Shown: piece after piece, positions 1-7,386 of the stretch | Layout of the letters: each line of letters begins with the position of its first letter | Numbering within the stretch: the stretch's first letter is position 1 | Assembly (NCBI GenBank): GCA_001917535.1 | Contig: MNEF01000036.1 | Span: 1 to 46,097, forward strand | Source of the DNA: Candidatus Rokubacteria bacterium 13_1_40CM_69_27 | GTDB lineage: Bacteria; Methylomirabilota; Methylomirabilia; Rokubacteriales; CSP1-6 | Direction: 5' to 3' | Length of the DNA: 46,097 bases | Notes under the pieces: model-generated | Databases searched by the model: none | What the model saw: only the letters and a program-made list of their open reading frames with translations | What the model was told of the DNA's origin: nothing | Translations under genes and position numbers: made by a program

Positions 1-547
1 GGACCCGGACGTGATCCTGGTCGGCGAGACGCGCGATCTGGAGACGGCGCAGATCAGCATCCGGGCGGCGCTGACGGGCCATCTGGTCTTCTCGACCCTG
101 CACACCAACGACTGCCCCTCGACGGTGGCCCGGCTGGTGGACATGGGGATTCCGCCCTTCCTGGTGGCCTCGGCCCTGCTGATGCTGCTGGCGCAGCGCC
201 TGGGGCGGAAGGTGTGCAAGGACTGCCGGGAGACGTACGAGGTGGACGAGAGCACGCTCCTGCCGTACGGTCACCAGCCCACCGGCCGGGGGACGGTGAC
301 GCTCTACCGGGGGCGGGGGTGCGCGTCGTGCAACTCCACGGGGATGAAGGGGCGGGTGGCGATCTACGAGATCATGCCCGTCACCCCGGAACTGCGCGAC
401 CTGATCCTCAAGGGCGCTCCCACGTCGGAGCTGCGCCGGGTGGGGCAGTCGCAGGGGATGAAGACGCTGCGCCAGGCGGGGCTGCTCAAGGCGCTCGAGG
501 GCGTCACCACGATCGAGGAAGTCCTGCGCGTCACCGTCGCGGAATAG
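1..547 (+). CDS. Type IV pilus/type II secretion assembly ATPase, C-terminal part (PilB/GspE family)
   Basis: Partial gene: the reading frame is already open at the left edge, so only the last ~180 residues are present. The start of the fragment ([12 protein letters not shown]) is the Walker B region. It is followed by the His box ([12 protein letters not shown]) and the LLAQRL segment typical of PilB, GspE and PilT ATPases. Two CxxC pairs (CKDC and CASC, about 40 residues apart) form the zinc-binding knob found in PilB/GspE but not in PilT retraction motors. The protein is a cytoplasmic hexameric motor that hydrolyses ATP to drive pilin or pseudopilin assembly. Which system it serves cannot be told, because its neighbours lie outside the window. 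Confidence 0.9.
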   Translation, partial: DPDVILVGETRDLETAQISIRAALTGHLVFSTLHTNDCPSTVARLVDMGIPPFLVASALLMLLAQRLGRKVCKDCRETYEVDESTLLPYGHQPTGRGTVTLYRGRGCASCNSTGMKGRVAIYEIMPVTPELRDLILKGAPTSELRRVGQSQGMKTLRQAGLLKALEGVTTIEEVLRVTVAE

Positions 548-594
548 CCTGGTCGGTGGTGCCACGCGCCCGGAGAGGAGTATTCTTCGGGTCC

Positions 595-750
595 ATGGAA
601 GACCGGCGCCGCGACCCCTCGCTGGCCGCCGACCTCGCGGCTCTGGCCGGCGCGATCGAGCGCTGGGCCGCCGACCTGGCCCTGACCGAGGAGCCAGCCC
701 GCTTCATCGCGGCGCTGGAGGCCGGCGCGCCTCCGACCGCGCCCGTATGA
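595..750 (+). CDS. Small AtzG/GatC-like candidate partner of the following amidase
   Basis: A 51-codon ORF starting at ATG 595. Its stop (748-750) overlaps the ATG of the amidase at 747, so the two are translationally coupled. The product is mostly helical and acidic, and ends in EEPARFIAALEAGAPPTAPV. Small proteins of the AtzG family (DUF4089) and GatC sit directly before amidase-signature enzymes (AtzE, GatA), wrap around them and typically end in an EPA-x-F type segment; EEPARF here fits that pattern. Size, position and coupling are seen in the sequence. The family assignment is inference from a very short protein. An upstream purine stretch (GGAGAGGAG, 571-579) could serve as ribosome binding site, although the spacing to the ATG is long. 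Confidence 0.6.
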   Translation: MEDRRRDPSLAADLAALAGAIERWAADLALTEEPARFIAALEAGAPPTAPV

Positions 751-2150
751 CCGACTGGACCATCGAATCGCTCGCGGCGGACATCCGCGCGCGGCGCATC
801 TCGGCCGCGGAGGCCACCGACGCTTGCCTGGCCCGCATCGAGCGGCTCGACCCGACCCTACGCGCCTTCATCAGCGTCGACGCCGAGGGCGCGCGGCGCG
901 CCGCCAAGGAGCGGGACGCGGAGCTGGGGGCCGGTCGCCTCCGCGGGCCGCTGCACGGGGTGCCGCTGGCGTACAAGGACCTGTGCTTCCTCCGCGGGTT
1001 GCCGACGTCGTGCGGGACACGCACGAAGGAATACTTCATCGCCGAGCGGGACTGCACGGCGGCCTCGCGCCTGGCCGCGGCGGGGGCGATCACCCTCGGC
1101 AAGCTCAACATGGCCGAGCTCGCCCTCGGCGCCTTCGGCGACAACCCGCATCACGGGCACGTGCAGAACCCCTGGAGCGTCGGGCGCTGCGCCGGCGGCT
1201 CCAGCAGCGGCTCCGGCGCGGCCGTCGCCGCCGGGCTGGCGCTGGGCGCCCTCGGCACCGACACGGGCGGCTCGATCCGGATGCCGGCGGCTTGCTGCGG
1301 GATCGTCGGCCTCAAGCCCACCTATGGCCGCGTGAGCCGGGCGGGCGTGATGGCCCTGTCGTGGTCGAATGACCACGTCGGTCCCATGACGCGAACCGTG
1401 CGCGACGCGGCGCTGCTGCTCCGGGTGATGGCCGGGCCCGACCCGGACGACGCCACGTCCAGCCCTCGGCCCGTCCCCGACTACCTCCAGGGGATCGCGC
1501 GCGATCTCGGTGGCCTCCGCGTCGGCGTGCCCGAGAACTACTATTTCGAGGGCGTCGACCGTGCGATTGTCGAGGCTGTGGAGGAGGTCGCGCGACAGTT
1601 GGCGCGGCTCGGCGCCACCCGGGTCCCTTTCCGGGTGCCCGATCCGCAGCCGCTGGTCGACGTCACCGGTCTCATCACGCGCGCCGAGAGCGCCGCCATC
1701 CACGCGCGGATCGCCAAGGAGCGTCCGCACGAGCTCGGACCCGTGGTGCGCGCCCGGCTGGAGGTCGGCTTCCACATCTCGGCCCACGATTACCTGCAGG
1801 CCCTCCGCCTGAGGGCGCGGATGGCGCGGGAGTTCGTGCGCCGGGTGTTCGCCGACGTGGATGTGCTGGTGGCGCCTACCGTGCCGGAGCCGGCGCCGCC
1901 GCTGGTCGAGGTCACCGGCGCGCCTGTGGGAGCCGTGATCGCGAGGATGGGACGTTTTTCCCGCCTGACCCGGCCCTTCAACGGGCTGGGCTTGCCGGCG
2001 CTCTCGCTGCCGTGCGGCTTCTCGCGCGACGGGCTGCCGCTCGGACTGCAGATCGCCGGCCGCCCCTTCGACGAGCCGACTGTGCTTCGGGTGGGGCACG
2101 TGTACGAGCAGACCGCCGGCTGGTTTACGCGTCGTCCAGCGCTGGCGTGA
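747..2150 (+). CDS. Amidase-signature family hydrolase (AtzE/GatA-like)
   Basis: A 467-residue amidase-signature enzyme, the usual length for the family. The catalytic triad can be read directly: Lys77 in AYKD, cis-Ser152 in GGSSSGS, and the nucleophile Ser176 in GTDTGGS, followed by IRMPAACCGIVGLKPT. These enzymes hydrolyse amide bonds, either of small amides or of glutamine for tRNA transamidation. The short coupled ORF immediately upstream, resembling AtzG/GatC, suggests a two-subunit small-molecule amidohydrolase of the AtzE type. A tRNA amidotransferase is less likely because no gatB is adjacent. The 3' end overlaps the convergent gene by about 26 nt. The substrate cannot be predicted. 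Confidence 0.9.
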   Translation: MTDWTIESLAADIRARRISAAEATDACLARIERLDPTLRAFISVDAEGARRAAKERDAELGAGRLRGPLHGVPLAYKDLCFLRGLPTSCGTRTKEYFIAERDCTAASRLAAAGAITLGKLNMAELALGAFGDNPHHGHVQNPWSVGRCAGGSSSGSGAAVAAGLALGALGTDTGGSIRMPAACCGIVGLKPTYGRVSRAGVMALSWSNDHVGPMTRTVRDAALLLRVMAGPDPDDATSSPRPVPDYLQGIARDLGGLRVGVPENYYFEGVDRAIVEAVEEVARQLARLGATRVPFRVPDPQPLVDVTGLITRAESAAIHARIAKERPHELGPVVRARLEVGFHISAHDYLQALRLRARMAREFVRRVFADVDVLVAPTVPEPAPPLVEVTGAPVGAVIARMGRFSRLTRPFNGLGLPALSLPCGFSRDGLPLGLQIAGRPFDEPTVLRVGHVYEQTAGWFTRRPALA

Positions 2151-2724
2151 GTCCCGTGGCCGGGCGGTAGCGCTCCCGCAGGGTCGGCCGCGAGATCCAG
2201 AGGCGCCGCGCCTGATGATAGGTTGTCCGGCGCAGGCGCCGGGCGCCGGCCGGATGGACCGAGGCCAGGAGCGCGCGCTGGTAGGCCGCCACGAGACGGG
2301 GCCAGGTCGGACCGCGGTGCTCCGGCTGAAAGCCGAGGCGAGCGAGCCCTTGATAGAAGATCGTCGTCGCGGCGAAGGCCTGCACGTCCTTCAACGGCCC
2401 GGATTCTGCAAGCGCGGCCAGGGTGCGGAGGGAGGCGACGAGCTGACGGCGAAACTCGAGCCCGACAGCGAGCGGTGACAGGCCGTCGCCGTGGAGCGCG
2501 GCGATCCGTTCGTTGTTGAGGTGCAGGATCCCGATGCGGTCGCCCCGGCGGATCCGCGTGCCACCGGGCAGTTCGCGGGCTCGTCGGCTGCGCCGGATCT
2601 GGAGGCGGAACGCCGAGCCGATCTCGGAGTCGGGACGGTCGAGCCCGTGGGTCCAACGGTACGCTCGGTCATAGAAGACCAAGGCCCAGCGGTTGAGGGG
2701 CCGCGCGCGCCGGCTCGGCGTCAC
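2125..2724 (-). CDS. YkoP-like protein of unknown function
   Basis: A 199-residue basic protein without signal peptide or membrane segment. The segment GDRIGILHLNNERIAAL and the later ATTIFYQGLARLGFQPEHR match the pattern I know from Bacillus YkoP-type proteins (an HLHN-type motif and a GIT-x-L-x-RG-x-x-RLGF-type motif). YkoP-domain proteins are often found near polysaccharide deacetylases or glycosyltransferases. Here a membrane glycosyltransferase is divergently transcribed 45 bp away, which suggests a shared envelope-glycan or lipid role (inference). The last ~26 nt overlap the amidase gene. The biochemical function of the family is not known to me. Confidence 0.65.
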   Translation of the reverse strand: MTPSRRARPLNRWALVFYDRAYRWTHGLDRPDSEIGSAFRLQIRRSRRARELPGGTRIRRGDRIGILHLNNERIAALHGDGLSPLAVGLEFRRQLVASLRTLAALAESGPLKDVQAFAATTIFYQGLARLGFQPEHRGPTWPRLVAAYQRALLASVHPAGARRLRRTTYHQARRLWISRPTLRERYRPATGLTPALDDA

Positions 2725-2769
2725 CCCAAGGTGCGCGGCTCTCTAGTTCCTGGGACGTGAAGGCGGAAG

Positions 2770-3918
2770 ATGACGGGACTCGCCATCTATCACCTCGTCG
2801 CCGGCGCGGGCCTGACCGCGCTCGGCCTGCACACGCTGCTCAATCACCTGACGCTGCCGCCGCTCGAGCGGATGCGCGCGCCCGGGACGCCGCCCCGGAT
2901 CTCGGTCCTGATCCCCGCGCGGAACGAGGCCGAGCGAATTGGTGTATGTGTCGATGGCTGGGCAGCCCAAGACTATCCGCTCTACGAGGTGGTTGTCTAT
3001 GACGATGAATCCACCGATGACACCGCTGCTCGTGCGCTCGCCGCCGCGGAGTCAGCGCCCCATGTTCGGGTGATCCGCGGCGGGCGCCTGCCCGCCGGTT
3101 GGCGCGGCAAGCCCTGGGCATGTCACCGGTTGCGCAGTCACGCGCGCGGTGAGCTCCTCGTCTTCGCCGACGCCGACGTGATCCCCGGCGCCACCGCGCT
3201 CGCTCGCACCGCCAGCGCATTGGACGTCCTGGGGGCCGACGCTGTCTCGGCAGTGCCTTCGCACGAGGGCGGAAGCCTCGGCGTGCGCGCGCTGGTCGGG
3301 CTCCAGAATTGGGCCGCGCTGGCCTTCGTGCCCTCCTGGCTGCCGGCGGCGCGGCGCTGCCGGTGGCTGGCGGCGATGACGGGACAGTTCATCGCCATCC
3401 GCGCCGATGTCTACGACGGCTGCGGCGGGTTCGCGGCCGCGCGGCGGTCACTGGCCGAGGACGCGGCGCTGGGGCGCCTGTTGGTCGCGGGCGGCTACCG
3501 CGTGCGCCTGGTGGACGGCGCCCGCGTGCTCCGATGCCGGCCGTATGCGACGGTGGGCCCGCTGTGGCGCGCCACGGCACGCAATCTGTTGCCTGTCTTC
3601 TTCGACTCTCCGGCGCTGTTGCTGCTGGCGCTGGCCGGGCTCGGTGCACTCTGCCTGGGCCCACTCGCCCTTCTGGGGCTCGGCGCCATACTGGGGCGCG
3701 GCGGTTGGCTCTGGACCTGGCTGCCGCTGGCCGAGGTCGCGCTCGCCATCATGCCGCGCGCGGTCTCCGACCGGCGGGCGGGGTACGCTCCGTGGCTGGC
3801 GCTGCTCCATCCCTTCGCCGTCATGGCGCTGGGGGCGATGGGCCTCGATTCGATCGTCCGCTTTCGCCTCCGCCGCGTGGTGGAGTGGCGCGACCGTCAG
3901 TACGACGTCGCCGCTTGA
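2770..3918 (+). CDS. Membrane glycosyltransferase, family 2 (HpnB/CrtQ-like)
   Basis: A 382-residue protein with an N-terminal hydrophobic segment (~4-24), a GT-A domain and two or three C-terminal membrane segments (~275-355). The nucleotide-sugar site is visible as ISVLIPARNEAERI (44-57), DDEST (78-82) and the DxD motif D134-A-D136. An acidic AEDAALG motif lies further on as the likely catalytic base region. The architecture fits hopene- or carotenoid-associated glycosyltransferases (HpnB, CrtQ), which act on lipids at the inner membrane. No hopanoid or carotenoid genes are in the window, so the acceptor is unknown. The 3' end overlaps the convergent gene by 22 nt. Confidence 0.85.
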   Translation: MTGLAIYHLVAGAGLTALGLHTLLNHLTLPPLERMRAPGTPPRISVLIPARNEAERIGVCVDGWAAQDYPLYEVVVYDDESTDDTAARALAAAESAPHVRVIRGGRLPAGWRGKPWACHRLRSHARGELLVFADADVIPGATALARTASALDVLGADAVSAVPSHEGGSLGVRALVGLQNWAALAFVPSWLPAARRCRWLAAMTGQFIAIRADVYDGCGGFAAARRSLAEDAALGRLLVAGGYRVRLVDGARVLRCRPYATVGPLWRATARNLLPVFFDSPALLLLALAGLGALCLGPLALLGLGAILGRGGWLWTWLPLAEVALAIMPRAVSDRRAGYAPWLALLHPFAVMALGAMGLDSIVRFRLRRVVEWRDRQYDVAA

Positions 3919-4760
3919 GGGGCGCGGACCCGAGCGGCGCATCCGGGCACGACCGCCAGGATGCGCTCGCGCCGGAACGCCGGCAGGGGCTCGTGGGCGA
4001 CCCACTGGCAGAACTCCCGGGGTTGTTCGAATGCCCACTCGGCCACGCGCGCGGTGACGGCAAAGCCCTCGGCCAGCTTCCGGTCGGCGAAACGACCAAA
4101 GACGGTGATGAGCAGGCGCGCGAGGGCGGCGGCGACGGGCTGGTCGATCCGCACATGCGCGGTCAACACCTGCTCGACGCCTTGGCCGTTTGGCCGTAGA
4201 TCGACCACCGTCAGGGCGCTGCCGCTGATGGTCCCCAGAATCCATCCGGAGTGCTCACCCCACGAGAGCACGACGCGACGGACCGGCTCGCGCACGATGA
4301 CGCGGTACATCCCATGCGAGCCGTCGTTATCGGTGGCCCGGTACCAATCGTCGTCGAGGGCGTCGACCTCGTAGCGGGCCAGTTTCCGGAAGCGCGCCGC
4401 CGCCGCCGTGACGTCGGGAGCGTCCACGAACGCGCCGTAGACCTCGAAGGGTACGTGCGCGGGGCGGCCCCGGACGGTGCGGGTCAGCGTGGGCTCGACC
4501 CAGATGTGCTCCACGGCGGCCACGACGTCGGGCGGATAGGCCAGCCGGGGCCGCAGAAACGGCGGCCACGAGGCCCTGGACGTGTCGGCTCCGGCCGGGG
4601 CGGCACAGGCGACGAGGAGCGCCAGGACGCCCCAACCGCTTTTGACTTTTCGTCCCGCATGGCCCGTGCGAGACTGAGGATGTCGCCCGGCCGTGATCGA
4701 GAGCCCCCTGGGGGCTCTTTCGTTTGGTCGCCCATTTGGTCGCGAACCTGAGGTGCTCAT
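3897..4760 (-). CDS. Exported protein of unknown function; start unclear
   Basis: The conserved-looking part begins with a typical signal peptide (KSGWGVLALLVACAAPAGAD) followed by ~220 residues with no motif I recognise. The alternation of strands and a tryptophan-rich ending (VAEWAFEQPREFCQWV) could suit a START/SRPBCC-like fold, as in the divergent neighbour, but this is weak. The only in-frame start codon is the ATG at 4760. That would place 43 extra residues before the signal peptide and would overlap the ATG of the divergent gene at 4759. A better placed ATG at 4660 is one frame off: a single extra A in the AAAA run at about 4640 would give MRDEKSKSGWGVLALL. Either a sequencing indel or a real frameshift is likely. 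Confidence 0.6.
   Translation of the reverse strand: MSTSGSRPNGRPNERAPRGLSITAGRHPQSRTGHAGRKVKSGWGVLALLVACAAPAGADTSRASWPPFLRPRLAYPPDVVAAVEHIWVEPTLTRTVRGRPAHVPFEVYGAFVDAPDVTAAAARFRKLARYEVDALDDDWYRATDNDGSHGMYRVIVREPVRRVVLSWGEHSGWILGTISGSALTVVDLRPNGQGVEQVLTAHVRIDQPVAAALARLLITVFGRFADRKLAEGFAVTARVAEWAFEQPREFCQWVAHEPLPAFRRERILAVVPGCAARVRAPQAATSY
4701..4725 (+). terminator. Hairpin followed by a T-rich tract
   Basis: GAGCCCC (4701-4707) pairs with GGGGCTC (4711-4717) across a CTG loop, and is followed by TTTCGTTT. This has the shape of a rho-independent terminator on the plus strand. It lies in the leader region of the START-like gene rather than after a plus-strand gene, so it may be an attenuator or may block antisense transcription. 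A 9-base direct repeat, TTTGGTCGC, follows at 4723-4731 and 4735-4743. Confidence 0.5.
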
Positions 4761-5349
4761 GCGCTACCGCGCGCTGTGCCTGGCGCTCGTCATTGTCGCA
4801 ACATGGCCGACCGCCGCCAAGTCCCTCGGGCTCAGCCCCACTCAACTCGAACGGCTCGCTCGCGGCGAGGTGGTGCTCCTCGACGTGCTTCCACCCGGCT
4901 CCAGCAGCGGGCCGGTCCAGGGCGGCACCGCCCTGGCGCGCGTGCAGGCCTCTCCGGAGGCCGTCTGGCGCGTTCTGGTCGACTACCGGCACCACCCTGG
5001 CCTCTATCCGCGGGTCGTCGACACCGAGGTGCTCGAGGGCGGCCTCGAGCACGCGCTGGTACGCTACGTGGTAGGCGTCGGACCCTTCTCGTTCGGCTTC
5101 CACGTCAACAACTATGCCGACGCGGCGCGGCGGCGCATCGAGTGGCGCCTGGCCCCGGAGCGGCGGAACGATCTCTTCCGTGACAGCTGGGGCTACTGGC
5201 AGATCGAGTCGCGCGGCGCGGATGTTGTGTTGACGTATGCCATGGCCGCGCGCACGGTGCTCCCCGCATTCGTCACGCGCGGTGCTGAGCGGGACGGCCT
5301 CGTCGAGACCCTCAAGGCCGTCCGCGAGCGCGCCGAACAGGTCCGCTGA
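4759..5349 (+). CDS. Exported START/SRPBCC-like (polyketide cyclase-type) protein
   Basis: The start is ATG 4759: it has a TGAGGTG ribosome site just upstream, and the protein then opens with a clean signal peptide (MRYRALCLALVIVATWPTAAKS). An in-frame GTG at 4693 would put a hairpin and extra residues before it. The mature part contains GGTALARVQASPEAVWRVLVDYRHHPGLYP, the usual beginning of SRPBCC/START-like lipid-binding domains. It ends in a long amphipathic helix (LVETLKAVRERAEQVR) that would close the hydrophobic pocket. It probably binds a lipid or hydrophobic ligand in the periplasm. It is divergent from another exported protein; ligand and partner are unknown. Confidence 0.75.
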   Translation: MRYRALCLALVIVATWPTAAKSLGLSPTQLERLARGEVVLLDVLPPGSSSGPVQGGTALARVQASPEAVWRVLVDYRHHPGLYPRVVDTEVLEGGLEHALVRYVVGVGPFSFGFHVNNYADAARRRIEWRLAPERRNDLFRDSWGYWQIESRGADVVLTYAMAARTVLPAFVTRGAERDGLVETLKAVRERAEQVR

Positions 5350-5414
5350 TTCGGGCGCGCCGTACGCCGGCTACCGCTGGCCCCCGCCGGGGCGACGCGT
5401 ATCATGACTCAGTG

Positions 5415-5843
5415 ATGGCGCAGACCTCATCGCGACCCATCCTAGAATACTCCGCGGGCGGGCTGGTGGTCGATGACCGTGGGCGCCTCCTGCTCATCCG
5501 CGCCCGTGACCTTCGTGATCGGCCGGTCTGGACGCTGCCCAAGGGGGCGCTGGCGGCGGGCGAGACGAGCGAAGCGGCGGCGCTTCGCGAGGTGCAGGAG
5601 GAGACCGGCTACCGTTGCGAGGTGGTGCGCGAGCTCCCCCCTGTCACGTACTGGTTCCAGCGCAGCGGCCAGCGCGTCAAGAAGACCGTGAGCTGGTTCC
5701 TGATGCGGCCGCTCGAGAAGGTCGGCGACCACGACCACGAGGTCGACGAGGTGGCGTGGGCAGAGCCGAGTGAGGCCCTGGCGCGCCTCACCTACGACTC
5801 CGACCGGAAGCTGGTGGCTTCGCTGTCGGCCGCGGCGGGCTAG
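5415..5843 (+). CDS. NUDIX hydrolase
   Basis: A 142-residue protein, the usual size of a single NUDIX domain. The NUDIX box is complete: G-x5-E-x7-REVQEETGY, beginning at GALAAGE. The REVQEE glutamates bind the divalent metals that position a nucleoside diphosphate-linked substrate. An N-terminal segment (ILEYSAGGLVVDDRGRLLLIRA) forms the first strands of the fold. ATG 5415 is chosen over the adjacent GTG 5412. Substrates range from 8-oxo-dGTP and diadenosine polyphosphates to nucleotide sugars, and cannot be told apart here. The gene ends just before a hairpin repeat that may help terminate transcription. Confidence 0.88.
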   Translation: MAQTSSRPILEYSAGGLVVDDRGRLLLIRARDLRDRPVWTLPKGALAAGETSEAAALREVQEETGYRCEVVRELPPVTYWFQRSGQRVKKTVSWFLMRPLEKVGDHDHEVDEVAWAEPSEALARLTYDSDRKLVASLSAAAG

Positions 5844-5845
5844 CC

Positions 5846-5923
5846 TCAGTCGGAGGGGGCCTCGACGGCCCCCTCCGAGGCCTCCCCCAGGAAGGATTGC
5901 GCGGGCAAAGCCCGCGCTCGAAC
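5846..5923 (-). repeat. Palindromic interspersed repeat, copy A
   Basis: Two hairpins lie between the convergent NUDIX and amidohydrolase genes. The first (5850-5878) is a perfect 12-bp stem, TCGGAGGGGGCC, with a TCGAC loop. The second (5899-5917) is GCGCGGGC-AAA-GCCCGCGC. Read on the minus strand, the order and spacers (GCAATCC after the first stem, GGGGAGG before the second) match copy B at 38920-39038. The element resembles bacterial REP-type repeats and may act as a bidirectional terminator here. No transposase is nearby. Confidence 0.8.
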
Positions 5924-5952
5924 GGTGGCGACTCCGATGCGGCCCTCTCCAA

Positions 5953-6777
5953 CTAGGGCGACGGGGCGGGGAAGAGGCGCTCGCCGTTGCGGTGGGCGAT
6001 CTGCTCGGCAACGTCGCGCGGCAGCTGCGCCAGCCAGCGCTGGATCTCGCGCATGCCGTCCGGGAGCGACGGCCACCGCGACGTGACCCACGTATCGGTC
6101 CCCACCAGGAACCGGTCGGGGTGGCGGAGAAAGAGCGCGCGCCATTCGCCGTCGAGGGAGCCGCCGGGGGCGACGTCCGAGCGCAGCGACAATTCCACCC
6201 ACAGGTTCGGGAAGCGGTCGACGAGGCGTCCGACCGTGGCCGCCGAGGCGGACATGCCCGCGTGGGCCCAGATGATCCGCACCCGGGGATAACGGGTCAG
6301 CAGCCGCTCGACCGTCACATCGTCCACATGTACCTCGAAGAAGAGCCCGTGCTGGACGGCCAGCTCGGCGAAGCGCGTCACGACGGGCGCCTCGACGTCG
6401 GCGGTGCCCAGGTGGAACTCGCCGATGCCCTTGTAGATGCCGCGCTTGAGACGCTCCTCCACATAGGCCGCGACGCCGAGATCGCGCGGCCAGCTCGCCA
6501 TGTCGCCTTGGGTCCGATAGGGCCGGAGGAATGGCACGATCATCGTGGGCGCCTTCTCGTGGAGCTTCAGCGTGCCGTCGTCGGGGGTGCTGGACACCAG
6601 GGCCCGCCGCACGTTGGCATCCTTGAGAATGGCGAGCACGCGCTCGGGCCCGAGCTGGTCCCAGTCCGGCTGGCTATAGTGGATGTGCGCGTCGAAGATC
6701 GGCAGCGGCTGCGCGCGGGCCGGCTCGGCGCCCACGGCCGCGGCCACCGCCAGGACAAGCCAGCCCATCGTTTTCAT
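5953..6777 (-). CDS. Exported amidohydrolase (metal-dependent TIM-barrel family)
   Basis: A 274-residue protein with a signal peptide (MKTMGWLVLAVAAAVGAEPARA) and an amidohydrolase-2-like barrel. Metal-site motifs are visible: DAHIHY near the N terminus (HxH), GEFHLG, EVHVD, WAHAG and GTDTW near the C terminus. The family hydrolyses or decarboxylates small carboxylated or cyclic substrates using one or two metal ions. Export to the periplasm is suggested by the leader, which is less common for this family. The ATG (6775-6777) overlaps the stop of the upstream alkyltransferase gene, so translation is coupled. No metabolic link between the two is evident. Confidence 0.85.
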   Translation of the reverse strand: MKTMGWLVLAVAAAVGAEPARAQPLPIFDAHIHYSQPDWDQLGPERVLAILKDANVRRALVSSTPDDGTLKLHEKAPTMIVPFLRPYRTQGDMASWPRDLGVAAYVEERLKRGIYKGIGEFHLGTADVEAPVVTRFAELAVQHGLFFEVHVDDVTVERLLTRYPRVRIIWAHAGMSASAATVGRLVDRFPNLWVELSLRSDVAPGGSLDGEWRALFLRHPDRFLVGTDTWVTSRWPSLPDGMREIQRWLAQLPRDVAEQIAHRNGERLFPAPSP

Positions 6778-7331
6778 GCGCCAGATGGTATCACCACGGC
6801 CGGCCAGCCCGGACCCTGACGCGGCGCGCGCGTGGCCGGCGAAGCGACGCGGCGCTCCAGCGCGAGCAGGCGCGTTTTCAGTCGAGCGCCCAGCGCGTAC
6901 GGCCCCCAGGTGCCGTCACCGCGGACGACCCGGTGGCAGGGCACGATCAGCGGCACCGGATTGGCGGCCAGCGCGCCGCCCACGGCGCGCGCCGCGCGCG
7001 GGTGGCCGATGCGCCGCGCGAGGGCGCCGTAGGAGATGACGTGCCCGAAGGGGATCCGACGGGTCGCCGCTAGGACGCGCGCCCGGAACTCGGGAAGGCC
7101 GCGGAGATCCGCCGCCACTGAGAACCGGGTGCGTCGGCCGGCGAGGTACTCACGTAGCTCCCGCCGCGCCTGTCGCGCGTGCCGCCGGCCGCGTGCGGTG
7201 GTTTGGTCCCCGCCCCGACCGGGAGCCAGGCGGCGGATGCCGTGGTCCGTCGCTCGGATCTGGAGCCGGTCGGCCAGGGCCTCGAGCGTGGGATACTCGG
7301 CGCCGGGGCCGGTCAGCGAGCGCGCCTTCAT
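6774..7331 (-). CDS. Methylated-DNA-[protein]-cysteine S-methyltransferase
   Basis: The C-terminal half carries the DNA alkyltransferase active site: the acceptor cysteine in VPLIVPCHRVVRGDGTWG, preceded by the recognition-helix region IPFGHVISYGALARRIGHPRAARAVGGAL. This protein removes alkyl groups from O6 of guanine by transferring them irreversibly to its cysteine. ATG 7331 gives 185 residues. The frame stays open upstream (RTTYTFAE before the Met), so a TTG start about 30 nt upstream is possible. The divergent SDR gene begins ~55 bp away. The stop overlaps the ATG of the amidohydrolase downstream. Confidence 0.9.
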   Translation of the reverse strand: MKARSLTGPGAEYPTLEALADRLQIRATDHGIRRLAPGRGGDQTTARGRRHARQARRELREYLAGRRTRFSVAADLRGLPEFRARVLAATRRIPFGHVISYGALARRIGHPRAARAVGGALAANPVPLIVPCHRVVRGDGTWGPYALGARLKTRLLALERRVASPATRAPRQGPGWPAVVIPSGA

Positions 7332-7386
7332 CTCGGCAAAGGTATACGTGGTCCGGGGCAAGAGAGTGGAACAAAAGGGAGGTAGC

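Noticed and set aside
858-2099. 413-residue minus-strand ORF across the amidase gene
   Set aside because: Composition is Arg/His/Gly-rich with no domain, and the plus-strand amidase in the same interval has a full catalytic triad; this is a high-GC shadow frame.
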